DNA of 64,000 bases from Panax quinquefolius (GCA_020205615.1 CM035171.1:26415741-26479740); one strand, 5' to 3'; shown: positions 21,373 to 34,175, counted from the stretch's first letter. Numbers and translations are program-made. The notes: a model not told the origin generated them from the sequence alone.

Positions 21373-22400
21373 GTTAAAGTCGCTCAAGCTACTTTAACAT
21401 GGAGCTGATGTGTATGAAGAAGAAAGTGCAAGAAGGTGCTATTCCAGAAGAAAGAATTGATGAAGAAGGAATACTTCGAGTCAACTCCAGACTTTGTGTT
21501 CCTAACAATTCTGACTTGAAGCATAGAATCATGATGGAGGCACGCAACACACCGTTTGCAATCTATCCTGGGAGTACCAAAATGTATCATGATCTTCGAC
21601 ATACATTTTGGTGGAGCAATATGAAAAGAGAGATCGCGAAGTTTATCTCGAGGTGTTTAACTTGTCAATGTGTAAAGGCGGAACATCAAGTACCAAAGGG
21701 TCCACTACAACCACTTGAGATCCCGACATGGAAGTGGGAACACATTACTATGGATTTCATTACTGGTCTTCCCAAGGTTTCTCAAGGCATAGATGCGATT
21801 TGGGTTATTGTTGATAGATTAACCAAGTCTACCCATTTCTTGCCTATACGGGAGACTAATTCCCTTGAACATCTTGCTAGTATGTATGTAATGAGATTGT
21901 GAGATTGCATGGAATGCCAGTATCCATAGTTTCGGATCGTGACCCAAAATTTACTTCACGATTTTGGGTTAGCTTGCAGAAAGCTATGGGGACGGATTTA
22001 TGATTCAGTTCAGCATACCATCCTCAAACGAATGGACAATAAGAAAGGACTATTCAAACCCTTGAAGATTTATTAAGACTATGTGTCCTAGATTTTAAAG
22101 GAAGTTGGGATAAGTACTTGCCATTGGTGGAATTCTCTTACAACAACAGTTATCAAGCAAGTATAGGCATGGCTCCATTTGAAGCATTATATGGACGAAA
22201 ATGTCATTCTCCAGTATGCTGGGACGAGGTGGGTGAAGCAACATTGTTGGGACCAGAATTGGTACGCATAACCATAGAGAAGATCCAAATGATCTGACAA
22301 CGTATACAAACGGCACAGGATCGACAAAAGAGTTATGCGGATCTTCATCGAAAGGACGTGGAATTTAATATCAGGGATCATGTATTGTTACATGTTGCAC
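21373..22400 (+). pseudogene. pol: element B integrase
   Basis: The HHCC zinc domain (HPGSTKMYHDLRHTFWW, CLTCQ) and the catalytic triad are all encoded: Asp at 21753 (MDFITGLP), Asp at 21935 (SDRDPKF) and Glu at 22043. A one-base loss near 21891 shifts the frame. Stops at about 22001, 22040 and 22296 interrupt it, most of them CGA to TGA. Confidence 0.9.
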
Positions 22401-22828
22401 CATGGAAGGGAGTTACAAGATTTGGGAAGAGAGGAAAGCTCAATCCATGATTTGTTGGTCCATTTGAGATTCTTGACCGAATAGGAAATGTGGCCTATAG
22501 ACTCGCATTACCTCCAAGCGTGTCTCATGTTCATAATGTTTTTCACATATCTATGCTTCGTAAATATATGTAAGACCCGAACCACATTATTGAGTTAGAA
22601 CCGGACGAGATAACAGAAGATTTAACGTACGAGGAGGTACATGTTAAGATCTTGGATAGGAAAGATCATGTCCTACGCACGAAGGTTATACCACAAGTTA
22701 AGGTTTTGTGGAGGAACCATGCTATTGAAGAAATGACCTGGGAGTTGGAATCAGAATTAAAAGTGAGGTATCCTCACCTTTTCGAAACACCAGGTACGTA
22801 CGTCAATTTCGAGGACGAAATTTCATAA
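22401..22828 (+). pseudogene. pol: element B integrase C-terminus and chromodomain
   Basis: The [20 protein letters not shown] module is followed by [13 protein letters not shown] and by a chromodomain (VKILDRKDH, VKVLWRNH, EEMTWELE). Chromodomains of this type mark the chromoviruses and can direct integration to heterochromatin. Stops occur near 22448 and 22570. The natural stop at 22826-22828 overlaps the purine tract. Confidence 0.88.
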
Positions 22829-22839
22829 GGAGGGGAGGT
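22827..22839 (+). other. element B polypurine tract
   Basis: AAGGAGGGGAGGT lies immediately before the 3' LTR. Confidence 0.9.
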
Positions 22840-25297
22840 TGTAAGACCCCAACTTATTATAAATAAAATCGAATTTCCTCTAATTATTATTGTGAATAAT
22901 AAAGTGTTAATTTGATATACTGTTTTGGTTATGGGTGAAAATTTTGCAAAATAAGCAAGTGGTCATAAAATATTCATTGTTGTCGGGGAATATTCGTTTG
23001 GTCGTGGAATATTCTTTCTGTCGGGGAATATTCATACGACGGCACATCCATTTGTGGGCCCCATAATGCATAACGGTCGGATGAAGAAAATGACAAATTT
23101 GAGTTTTTACAAATAACGGCGTAGTTGTTACCGTTAACACTATTGGAATACCCGGTGGTTAAAATACGATGTCGTGTGGTTGCACAAGAAGCATTACCTG
23201 CTTTTACAAGATTTTTTGAATTATTGATTCTTACGTAAGAAGGCACTACTCAATAATTGTTACAATAATTATTGCTCAATATTTTATTTTATTGGTTCAA
23301 TAATTGTCAAGCGTTGATATTTTATATTATTGTTGTTTTAATAATTATCATCGCATTACAAGATTTCCCATTATCGGATCAATAATTCATATTATTTGAA
23401 TAATATTATGAGATAGCATTATTGGCAATGTCTAGAAAGTTCTGTCAAGGAGAGGTTTGGTCACCTAATTGCGCGCCAGTAAGGAGAAATCATTATCGGA
23501 AAGCCCCCTCTTTCTTGGGAACGACCTGGTTGTCATAATTGTGATTCTGTAATATTATTTGTGAATAATTAATTATTGATTTATATGATAAGGAAATATT
23601 TATTTTATGTGGATATAATTGATGGATATATTTATTTTATGTGGATATAATTGAAGGAATTAATGTTGAGGTGTTTTTGTCGGAATAGAGGTATTAAAAA
23701 TTAAATCACTGTTCTTGAGATATATTGTGTGAGTTATAATTTTTAATCTGACCGTTGGATCGTTGTGATTTTTGGATATGTTATACATATATAAGTTGAG
23801 TATATGTCCACAAATTTTGAACTGCTAAAAATGAACGTATAATTTGTTATGAATTTTAGGAGGTGACTGATTCAGAAATTAGGTTTATAAATGATTTTGG
23901 TAGAAAATTCTAGAATTGAATGGGCCCCACTTGTGGTTGGTGAAGAAATGTACTGAATTTTAATTCAAATGTGGTGGGTGGTAATAGTAACAGGTAAACC
24001 ATCAGGTAGCAGGTCAAGTCTGCTTCGGCGTGCTAATATTTTCCTATAAATAGAGGGCTAAGTTAGAATTGAAAATCACACCAAAAACATAAGCTTTCTC
24101 TCTCTATATTCTCGAGTGTATTTTGTGAGTATTTAGATACTTTGTGAGTTTCTATTTATCAATGCAAGTTTCCTTCAGCCTTATACCGATATTCCGATCA
24201 GAAGTACTGTTATTTTGAGGTAAGGGATGTTATTTTCTTCGTAAATGATATTATTTCTTTCGATATCATTATGCCAAAATATTGGTCTGAACTTTTTATC
24301 AAATTTGGAACTTTTTGTTTCGGGGTTACTATTCACGTATACGCACTATTCACCAAAAAAATGAAATTTTCTCATTTTTGTCCAAGATGTCTATTATGGG
24401 TACTATCTTTGATTGTATCCATGTTTTGATCTTTATTCTTGAATTTTGCTTCAAAATTGGTTATTCTGGAGTATTATTGATCTTGGATAAACTGTAATAC
24501 GAATCTCTAATATTTGTCCTTTTGTTTCACTGGATTCATTTTCTTTAAGATATTTTTCATCATCCTCAGTCCTAAATGATTATATTACTGAATATCTTTG
24601 GCCTGTAGTGCAAAGATGAATGATTACCTAATGAATATCTTTGGCCCGTAGTGCAAAGATGAACAGGTGTTGAGATGAACATGACCAACTAGTGATACAA
24701 ATGAATATCTCTAGCCTATAGTGCAATGATGAATATTTGATTCAAGATGTATATTGATTGATGTTACAGGGATAAAATATTGATGATGGACTTTTAAATC
24801 TTAGAAGATAGTGGAATTCTTTCTCTACTTGACTCTTCTAATAGATTATGGTTTCCGTTGCAGTTGTTGATATGAAACTTGTTGTCTATTATATTTTATT
24901 AGATTTTTCCCTGTTGAAGACTAATGATAAATTGTTGTATATTATCTTAGTCATAATATTCTTTACTGGGCTAGTTGAGCTCACCCTTTTTCTTTTTGTT
25001 CCATTTTTCTTCTCAAGAGATGAGAACATAGCAGGAACTAGCCAGGGTATGGAGTGATGGTTCAGGATAGTTGTTTTAGTAGTCCTCACTATTTTGTAAA
25101 ATAGTGTATCAATAATTGTAATGAGGACTCCTTTTGAGTTTGTATACTCTCTATTAGATAATAGTTGTATTCAAACTCACAGTATATGTGTTGTCGTATT
25201 TTGCACGACAATTGTATTACTGAAGTTGTATTTATTTATGTACCATGTATTTAACGACTAAGAAAGGGTGATGTATACTTATTTTGGGGGCGTCACA
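22840..25297 (+). repeat. element B 3' LTR
   Basis: 2458 bp, the same architecture as the 5' LTR. The TATA box is at 24044-24053, the donor-like GT at 24220 (TTTTGAG then GTAAGGG), and the hairpins at 24594-24740. The acceptor has mutated to TCTCAAGAG (25011-25019). It ends GGGGGCGTCACA at 25297. Confidence 0.93.
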
Positions 25298-25302
25298 TCT
25301 AT
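25298..25302. repeat. element B right target-site duplication
   Basis: TCTAT. The A coding sequence continues directly from here ([12 protein letters not shown]). Confidence 0.75.
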
Positions 25303-25530
25303 ACAAATCATAAAAGCCTCAAATATTTCTTCACCCAAAAGGAACTCAACATGTGGCAACGACATTGGCTCAAGTTGTTGAAAGATTACGACCATACCAT
25401 TCAATATCATCCTGGAAAAACAAACGTGGTAGCTGACACATTGAGTAGAAGATCATATGCGGGTACGAGTGCAATGTTGTTAACACAAAGGCCCATTTTG
25501 TATGACTTGCAAAGGATGAAGATAGAGTTA
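25303..25530 (+). pseudogene. pol: element A RNase H, 3' part
   Basis: Continuation of the domain cut at 15589: [36 protein letters not shown] and [14 protein letters not shown]. The frame ends at a TAG at 25531, where B has AAG. Asn replaces the Asp of YTDHKSL. Confidence 0.85.
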
Positions 25531-25548
25531 TAGGCTTCAAGTACCCAC

Positions 25549-26682
25549 GTGATGATATCAAGCATACGCGTAGAACCGACTTTAATCGATAAAGTTAAAG
25601 CTGCTCAAGCTACGGACCTGGAGCTGATGCGTATGAAGAAGAAAGTGCAAGAAGGTGTTATTCCAGAAGAAAGAATCGATGAAGAAGGAATACTTCGAGT
25701 CAACTCCAGAATTTGTGTTCCTAACGATTCTAACTTGAAACATAGAATCATGATGGAGGCACACAACACACCATTTGCAATCCATCCTGGTAGTACCAAA
25801 ATGTATCATGATCTTCGTCATACATTTTGGTGGAATAATATGAAGAGAGAGATCGCGGAGTTTATCTCGAGGTGTTTAACTTGTCAACGTGTAAAGGCGG
25901 AGCATCAAGTGCCAAAGGGTCCATTGCAACCACTTGAGATTCCAAAATGGAAGTGGGAACACATTACCATGGATTTCGTTACGGGCCTTCCCAAGGTTTC
26001 TCAAGGCATAGATACGATTTGGGTTATTGTTGATAGATTAACCAAGTCTGCTCATTTCTTGCTTATACGGGAGACTTATTCCCTTGAACGTCTTGCTCGT
26101 ATGTATGTAAATGAGATTGTGAGATTACATGGCATGCCAGTATCCATAGTTTTGGATCGTGACCCAAGATTCACTTCACGATTTTGGGTTAGCTTGCAGA
26201 AAGCTATGGGCACGGATTTACGATTTAGTTCGGCATACCATCCTCAAACGAACGGGCAATCAGAAAGGACTATTCAAACTCTTGAAGATCTATTAAGACT
26301 CTGTGTCCTAGATTTCAAAGGAAGTTGGGATAAGTACTTTTCATTGGTGGAATTCTCATACAACAATAGTTATCAAGCAAGTATAGGCATGGCTCCATTC
26401 GAGGCGTTGTATGGAAGAAAATGTCATTCTCCAGTATGCTGGGATGAGGTGGGAGAAGCAACGTTGTTGGGACCAGAGTTGGTACGAATGACTACAGAGA
26501 ATATCCAAATGATCCGACAAAGTATACAAACGGCACAAGATCGACAAAAGAGTTATGCGGATCTTTATCGAAAGGACGTGGAATTTAATATTGGGGATCA
26601 TGTATTGTTACGTATTGCTCCATGGAATGGAGTTACAAGATTTGGGAAGAGAGGAAAGCTCAATCCAAGATTTGTTGGTTAA
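25549..26682 (+). CDS. pol: element A integrase, intact domain frame
   Basis: This is the longest open frame in the window (377 residues). It covers the HHCC zinc-binding domain (HPGSTKMYHDL, CLTCQ), the full DDE core with Asp at 25972 (MDFVTGLP), Asp at 26155 (LDRDPRF, Leu replacing the usual Ser) and Glu at 26263 (NGQSERTIQ), and the GPY/F-side C-terminal region up to NPRFVG. A stop at 26683 ends it before the chromodomain. It is a piece of a polyprotein, not an independent gene. The first ATG simply follows the upstream stop, so no free protein is expected. Confidence 0.85.
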   Translation: MMISSIRVEPTLIDKVKAAQATDLELMRMKKKVQEGVIPEERIDEEGILRVNSRICVPNDSNLKHRIMMEAHNTPFAIHPGSTKMYHDLRHTFWWNNMKREIAEFISRCLTCQRVKAEHQVPKGPLQPLEIPKWKWEHITMDFVTGLPKVSQGIDTIWVIVDRLTKSAHFLLIRETYSLERLARMYVNEIVRLHGMPVSIVLDRDPRFTSRFWVSLQKAMGTDLRFSSAYHPQTNGQSERTIQTLEDLLRLCVLDFKGSWDKYFSLVEFSYNNSYQASIGMAPFEALYGRKCHSPVCWDEVGEATLLGPELVRMTTENIQMIRQSIQTAQDRQKSYADLYRKDVEFNIGDHVLLRIAPWNGVTRFGKRGKLNPRFVG

Positions 26683-26685
26683 TTT

Positions 26686-27048
26686 CAGATTCTTGACCGA
26701 ATATGAATTGTGGCCTATAGACTCGCATTATCTCCAAGCATGTCTCGTGTTTATAATGTTTTTCACATATCTATGCTTCGTAAATATGTGAAATACCCGA
26801 ACCACATTATTGAGTTAGAACCAGACGAGATAGCCGAAGATTTAGCGTACGAGGAGGTACTTGTTAAGATCTTGGATAGGAAAGAGCATGTCCTATGCAC
26901 CAAGGTTATACCACAAGTTAAGGTTTTGTAGAGGAACTATATTATTGAGGAAATGACCTGGGAGTTAGAATTGGAAATGAAAACGAGGTATCCTCACCTT
27001 TTCGAAACGCCAGGTACGTATGTCAATTTTGAGGACGAAATTTTATAA
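26686..27048 (+). pseudogene. pol: element A chromodomain region
   Basis: A TGA follows the DRI segment near 26704. The frame then reopens (AYRLALSPSMSRVYNVFHIS) to 26931. There the conserved Trp of VKVLW has become a stop (TGG to TAG). The rest of the chromodomain (EEMTWELE) continues to the natural stop at 27046-27048. Confidence 0.85.
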
Positions 27049-27059
27049 GAAGGGAAGGT
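27047..27059 (+). other. element A polypurine tract
   Basis: AAGAAGGGAAGGT lies directly before the LTR at 27060 and overlaps the end of pol. Confidence 0.88.
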
Positions 27060-29492
27060 TGTAAGACCCCAAATTTTTATTAAAAAAATCGAATTTCCTC
27101 TATTTATTATTGTAAATAAAAAGGTGTTAATTTGATATAATGCTTTGGTTATGGGTGAAATGTGCAAATTTTGTAAAATAAGCAAGTGGTTATAAAATAT
27201 TCATTGTTGTCGGGAAATATTCGTTTGGTCGTGGAATATTCTTATTGTCGGGGAATATTCTTACGATGACGCATCCATTTATGGGCCCCATAATGGAAAA
27301 CGGTCGGATGAAGAAAACAAAAAGTTTGAGTTTTTATAAATAACGACGTAGTTATTACTGTTAACACTATTGGAATACCTGGTGGTTAAAATACGATGTC
27401 TGGCGTGGTTGCACAAATGTACACCTGTATTGCATAGTATTTTTGAATTATTGATTCTTACGTAAGAATGCACTACTCAATAATTGTTATAGTACTTACT
27501 GTTCAATATTTTATTTTATTGATTCAATAATTGCTACGTTGATATTTTATATTATTGTTGTTTCAATAATTGTCACATACAATATCTCCATTATCAGATC
27601 AATAATTCATATTATTTGAATAATATTGTTAGATAGCATTATTGTTAATGTCTAAGGAAGTTCTGTATAGGAAATGTGTTTGATCACCTAATTGCGCGCC
27701 AATAAAGAGAAATCCTTATCGGAAAGCCCCCTCTTTCCTGGGAACGACCTGGTTGTCATAATTGTGATTCTGTAATATTATTTATGAATAATTAATTATT
27801 GATTTATATGATAAGAAAATATTTATTTTATGTGGATGGATAGGAAAATATTTATTTTGTGTGGATATAAATGAAGGAATTAATGCTGATGTGTTTTATC
27901 AGTATTTTGTCGGAATGGATGTATTAAAAATCGTCCGTATGTGAATTTCCGTCATTTTTCGTTTGGAAAAACTTAAATCTACAAGTTGTAGAGAATTTAA
28001 TTTCCTATGAAATTGACATAAAAGTCGTATTTTTCTGATAAAGTGGCTATTTATTATGAATTATTGAAGTTTTGGAAATAAATGTTTTTATTAAAAACAT
28101 GGTGGGCCCACTTTTTGTTGGTGAGAAATGTGCAGAAATTTTATTCAAAAGTGGTGGGCGTGAATAGTAGCAGGTTAGTCTGCTATGGCGTTCTAAGCAT
28201 TTTTCTATAAATATGGTGCTTAGTTAGAATTGTAAATCACACCAGAAACAAGTTTTTTTTCTCTCTCTCTCTCTCTATATATATATATTATCGAGCGTAT
28301 TTTGTGAGTATTTAGATACTTTGAGAATTGCTATTCAGCGCAAGTTTCATTCAACATTACATCCGATATTCCAGTTAGAAGTACTGTTCTTTTGAGGTAA
28401 GGGATGTTATTTTCTTCGTAAATGATATTATTTTCTTCAATATCATTATGCCAAAATATTGATATGAAATTTATTGTAGAATTTCTACCTTTTTGTGTCG
28501 GGGTTACTATTCACGTATATGGCACTATTCGCGAATACGACACTATTCACGGAAAAATGAAATTTTCTCTTCTTTGTCCAAGATGTCTATTATGGTTACT
28601 ATCTTTGATTGTATCCATGTTTTGATCTTTATTTTTCAATTCTGCTCCGAAATTGATTATTATGGAGTATTTTTGAACTTGAATAAACTGTTGTACGAAT
28701 CCCTAATATTTGTCCTTTTGTCTCACTGGATTCTTTTTTTTAAGATATTTTTCATCATCCTCAGTCCTAAATGATGATATTATTGAATATATTTGGCCTG
28801 TAGTGCAAAGATGAATGATTAATTGATGAATATCTTTGGCCCGTGGTGCAAAGATGAACAGGTGTTGAGATGAACATGACCAACTGGTGATACAAATGAA
28901 TATCTTTGGCCTGTAGTGCAAAGATGAATATTTGATTCAATATGTATATTGATTGATGTTATAGGGATACAATATTGATGATGGACTTTTAAATTTTAGA
29001 AGATAGTAGAATTCATTATCTACTTAACTCTTCTAATGGATTGTTATTTTCGCTGCAGTTGTTGATCTAAAACTTGTTGTTTATTATATTCTATCAGATT
29101 TTTCCCTGTTGAAGACTAATAATAATTTGTTGTATATTATTTTAGTCATAATATTCTTTATTGGGCTAGTCGAGCTCACCCTTTTCCTTTTTGTTCCATT
29201 TTTCTTCTCAGGAGGTGAGAACATAACAAGAACTAGCCGGGGTATGGAGTGATGGTTCAGGATAGTTATTTTAGTAGTCCTCACTATTTTGTAAAATAGT
29301 GTATCAATAATTGTAATGAGAACTCCTTTTGAGTTTGAATATTGTCTATTAGACAATATTTGTATTTAAACTCACAGTATATGTGTTGTCGCATTTTGCA
29401 CGATAATTGTATTAATGAAGTTGTATTTGTTTTTGTACCATGTATTTGGCGACTCAGAATGGGTGAGGTATACCTATTTTGGGGGCGTCACA
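27060..29492 (+). repeat. element A 3' LTR
   Basis: 2433 bp, TGTAAGACCCC to GGGGGCGTCACA. The palindrome is at 27455, the conserved U3 block near 27690, and the TATA box at 28205 followed by a CT-repeat (28259-28280). The donor-like GTAAGGG is at 28397, hairpins are at 28789-28925, and the acceptor TTCTTCTCAG ends at 29211. In U3 it differs from the B LTRs by substitutions and by a replaced segment at about 27915-28090 (aatttccgtcatttttcg region). Confidence 0.92.
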
Positions 29493-31364
29493 CTACTTGC
29501 CAAAGATATACAGTTATATCATCATTTAGGACTGAGGATGATGAAAAATATTTTAAAAAAACGAATCCAGTGAGATAAAAGGACAAAGATTAGGGATTCG
29601 TACTTTAGATAATCCAAGTTGAAAAACGCTCCTTAATAAACCATAGTGGAGTAAAATTCAAGAATGAAGATCAAAACATGGATATAATCAAAGATAGTAA
29701 CCATAATAGACATCTTGGACAAAGAAGAGAAAATTTCATTTTTCTGTGAATAGTGTCGTATTCATGAATAGTGCCATATACGTGAATAGTGTCGTATACG
29801 TGAATAGTAACCCTGGCACAAAAAGGTAAAAATTCCACAAGAAAAATCATACTTCGTGAATAATACTCGTGAATAGTACCGTATACGTGAATAGTGTCGT
29901 ATAAGTGAATAGTAACCTCGAAATGAAAATGTAGAAATTTCACAATAAAATTCATACCAATATTTTGGCATAATGATATTGAAAGAAAAACATCATTTAC
30001 GAAGAAAATAACATATCTTACCTCAAAAGAATAGTACTTCTGATTGGAATATCGGATGTAATGCTGAAGGAAACTTGAAATGAATAGCAACTCTCAAAGT
30101 ATCTAAATACTCACAAAATACGCTCGATAATATAGAAAGAGAAAACTTATTTTTGGTGTGATTTTCAATTCTAACTAAGCACCTTATTTATAGGAAAATG
30201 CTAGAACGCCAAAGCAGACTGAATTAATAAAATATTAATTTATCAAAAAAAATTCTATGCACACATTCTTGACCAAAATATCAGCCACTACAAGTGGGGC
30301 CCACCAAAAATCAGAATTTCCACACCAACCATAAGTGGGGCCCATCCATGTTTTAAAAATTATTTATTTCTGAAACATCAATAATTCATAATAAATAGCC
30401 TTTTATCAAAAAAATACGAATTTTATGTCCATTCCATTGGAAATTAAATTCTCTACAACTTTGTAGAAGAAAGTTTTTCCAAATTCCAAACAGAAAATGT
30501 CCAAAATCCACATACGGATGATTTTTAATACCTCCATTCCGACAAAATACTGATAAAACACCTCATCATTAATTCCTTCATTTATATCCACACAAAATAA
30601 ATATTTCTCTATCCATCCACATAAAATAAATATTTCCTTATCATATAAATCAATAATTAATTATTCATAAATAAATTATAGAATCACAATTATGACAACT
30701 AGGTCGTTCCCAGGAAAGAGGGGGCTTTCCGATAAGGATTTCTCCTTATTAGCGAGCAATTAGGTGATCAAACCCCTTTTCTAGACAGAACTTCCTTAGA
30801 CATTGACAATAATGCTATCTAACAATATTATTCAAATAATATAAATTATCGATCCGATAATAGAGATATCGTAAGCAAAGGACAATTATCAAATAACAAT
30901 AATATAAAATATCAACGTAGCAATTATTGAATCAATAAAATAAAATATTGAACAAAGAATTACTGTAATAATTATTGAGTAGTGTATTCTTACGCAAGAA
31001 TCAATAATCTAATAATATTATGCAATACCGTATGCTATCGCAAGCAACCACGCTGCATTCATCGTATTTTAACAACCGTATTCCAACAAGTAATTAATCA
31101 GAATAACTACGCTGTTATTTATAAAAACTCAAACTTGTCGCTTTCTTCATCCCAATTTTTCCGTTATGGGCTCCACAAATGGTCATACCATCGCATTTAA
31201 TATTCCCCGATAATAATGAATATTTTATAACCACTTGCTTATTTTACAAAATCGCACATTTCACCCATAACTAAAGCATTATATCAAATTAACACCTTAT
31301 TATTCACAATAATAATTAGAGAAAATTCAATTTTATTTATAAAAAATTGGGGTCTTTAATTTTG
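29493..31364 (-). mobile_element. Tekay LTR fragment, minus orientation
   Basis: Reverse complement of the 5' three-quarters of an A/B-type LTR. It starts inside the hairpin region next to element A and ends in GGGGTCTT where TGTAAGACCCC should begin. The TATA box is at 30185-30193, the donor-like site at 30020-30021, and the U3 block at 30705-30775. The gaatagt minisatellite lies at 29745-29920. Element A was probably inserted here. The matching left half is missing. Confidence 0.85.
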
Positions 31365-31420
31365 TTTATCTTGATAGCTACAACATTGTCACGATTTCCT
31401 TTAGTTATTCACATCATCCG
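31365..31420. other. 56-bp junction filler
   Basis: A short stretch between two truncated LTRs that I could not match to either family. It may be filler DNA from end-joining or decayed LTR start. Confidence 0.4.
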
Positions 31421-34172
31421 AAGTTGTTATATAATATTCGCTCGCTTTAACAGGAATATTCGCATAACCAAGACAATCATCGGTGGACCCCATAACTTAA
31501 TTATCATTTGATTGAGAAAACGACAAAAATATTTTATGAAAATAACTACGGAAGTTTTACTGTTAACTCGCCGAACTACCCTAGTAGTAAAAGTACAAAG
31601 AATACGCGTGGTCGCATAAGAGTTAACACCAGATTGATTAGTGATGCTTACGTGAGAAGTCACCGCTTACACTCAATTATTGCTACAAAAGAATTGCGAT
31701 CATATCTCTCATATTATTGATTCGATTATCATTATAAGATCATCTCGCATAATATGTTATTCTATTAAATCAATAATTGAAACGACAAAGTTATTCATAT
31801 TATTAAATTGTAATATTTATAATGTCTGTAAGTTCTCACAAGGAGAGGTTTGGTCACCTAATTGCGCGCCAATAGGAGAAATCCTTATCGAAAGCCCTCT
31901 TTCCGGGAACGACTGCCGATAAATATTTTGAGTTATAATATTAATGATGAATGTTATTAAAATTGAAGTTGTGTTCGAGTTTAATTTGGAGACGCTGACG
32001 TGATATTTGAGTCCTAACGATGAAATTAGTAAAAATAGTCTATAAACACAAAATTTTCCGGAATTCACTATTTGGTCAAAAAGTCAACAGTTGACTTTTT
32101 TGGGAAAAGTCAAACTTCAAAATTTCAAAATTTATATTTTCGATAAAAATGGTTTCATTGTGTTGGAATTATTTGTGTTAGTGAAAATCGACAATTATTT
32201 AGATAATAATTGATGTCTGGAGGTTACATTGACCAATCGGGTATTTAACCGGATAAATGAGCAATTGATTGCTATTATTTCACATGATTATAACTATTTG
32301 TTCATATGTGTATACTATTGTTTCACATTCTTGTTACTATTAGGGGAGTTGGTGCAAGATTGATAATACTTGCATGACTAAGTTAAAAATGGAGGTATAG
32401 ATGGAGGTACTATACTGTAATTTGTATTTTCACATGTCTAGAACTATTGATTCACATAATTTACTATTGAATCACATTATTTACTATTAGGGGAGGTGGT
32501 GAAAGTTTGATAATACTTCCATGACTAAATTCAAAATAAAGGAAAAGTTAGAGGTATCAGATCAGTAATTTTTGAGCCCCAAAACGCAAATTATCGAAAC
32601 TATATTTTTCTATAAATAAGCTCATTCTTCCTTCATTTCTCACCAATTCACAAAAGCTTTAGAACGATTATTATAGAGAGAAATTATAGAAAGAAGAAGA
32701 GAAGTCTCTACATCACTATTCCAAAGATCCAAAGTTTTCTAAGGTAGCGAGTATTATTTCTTTCTTATCCATGAAGAGAACTTCATTATTCCATTCTTTA
32801 TTATTCTGTTGAATAACTCAGATACGCTGGCTACCCTATACTTGGTGAAATTTTTCATTATTCCATTCTTTATTATATCGTTGAATATCCTCGTTCATGC
32901 TTCTACACCTACCGGTTCCGCTTTTTATTATTCTCGTTGAATATCCTATCTCATGCATTTTACCCGTTTTTACGCAGGACTCGATTCTTCTCTTTATTAT
33001 TCTCATTGAATATCCTATCTCTCAGCATTTTACGCCGGACCGATTCTCGTTATTTATTATTCTCGCTGAATAACCTCGCATGCGGTCTATCGCACGCTTG
33101 GTGATTTCTTTTGTATTCCATTCTTTATTATACTCAAATTGGTTAAAGTTTTGACTTCTATAATCCATGAAATTAGTGGAATATCCTCGATATTTGCGCT
33201 TCATCCAAAGATCTTTTCATGTAAATATTCTTCCGAGCATTCTTGAATTTTACTCCACAAAGAAATATCATGTTAACAATTTGGACGTTATCGTTCTCGG
33301 ACAAATTAATTCTTGAACTTGTTTTATTGAATTCTTATATCATTGTCATCATCCTCGTGTTTATATTTTGTTGAAAGTCATCCGGTATTCATGTAGTGCA
33401 TAGATGGACTTAGTATGATTATGACCGTGGATTATTCTAAGTAATCATGACCGTAATGTTACAAATGATGTGGTAAAAGTCCCTCATCGTCCGTGTAATG
33501 CATCGATGGACAAATTGTTGGCATGATCATGACCATTATTGAATACACAAATATTCTTGGCCCAGTAGTGCATGGATAATTGTGATCGTGATACTAAAGA
33601 ATATCCTCGTCAGAGTCAGTGTAAGTGATTCGATGATGTGGATTATTTATTGTCGAGTCCCAACGATAAAAGTGATGAAAACCTTCTAAATCATAAAAGA
33701 TAGTAGATTTTATTCTCTACTCGACTTTTTTAATGGATTGCTTGTTCCGCAAGCAGCTTAAACTTGATGGTTGTTATATTGTATCGCTTTAACACTCGTT
33801 GAAGGCTAACGATAATATATTCGCATTATCTTAGTCATAATATTTCCTACTGGGCTAGTTGAGCTCACCCTTTTACTTTTATTGTTCTCTTCAGGAAATG
33901 AGAACGTAGCAGGGACTAGTCGGGGAACGGAGTGACGAACCAGATGATAGCATTAGTAGTCCTCACTATTCAGTGAAATAGTGGAAAATAAATGTAGAAA
34001 TATTGAATTTGAGTTTGTATATTGTCTAGACGACAATATTTGTATTAAAACTCACAGCTTATGTTTTGTCGTACTTTACACGATAGTTGATAATTAAGTT
34101 GTATTTGTATTCTGTACTATGTATTTGATTTATCTGCAATAGGTGATGTATACCTATTTTGAGGGCGCCACA
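31421..34172 (+). repeat. element C 5' LTR, 5'-truncated
   Basis: It carries the U3 block (31845-31915) and a TATA box at 32610, the donor-like AAG then GTAGCG at 32744, and acceptor TTCTCTTCAG at 33894. A leader repeat region lies at 32790-33130. The LTR ends GAGGGCGCCACA. U3 holds an imperfect direct repeat (32335-32430 and 32460-32545) containing ttactattaggggag. Confidence 0.88.
32790..33130 (+). repeat. degenerate ~65-bp repeats in the element C leader
   Basis: About five units built on ccattctttattattct, then ttgaatatcc, then a variable ttttac segment. The same array lies at 40490-40910 in the 3' LTR and at 42655-43115 and 50145-50590 in element D. It lies inside the putative LTR intron. 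Open frames seen in these stretches (40484, 42629, 50135, 50235) are repeat translations without coding features. Confidence 0.65.
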
Positions 34173-34175
34173 ACT

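Larger units (their letters stand above)
15590..25297 (+). mobile_element. Tekay element B, complete, nested in element A
   Basis: Length is 9708 bp, with paired LTRs (15590-18054 and 22840-25297), primer site, gag-pol remnant and purine tract. Flanking duplications are TCTGT before and TCTAT after, one mismatch apart. Joining the flanks would restore the A reading, which confirms insertion into A. Over the first ~300 bp the two LTRs differ at 13 sites by eye, 10 of them transitions. The insertion is therefore not recent. Confidence 0.93.
12245..29492 (+). mobile_element. Tekay element A (split by element B)
   Basis: A plus-strand chromovirus with a 5' LTR cut down to its last 315 bp, a full internal region and a complete 3' LTR. 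Element B sits in the RNase H region, so the parts are 12245-15589 and 25298-29492. The reverse transcriptase core, integrase and C-terminal chromodomain place it in the Tekay/Del lineage. It lies inside a minus-strand Tekay LTR whose other half survives at 29493-31364. Confidence 0.9.
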
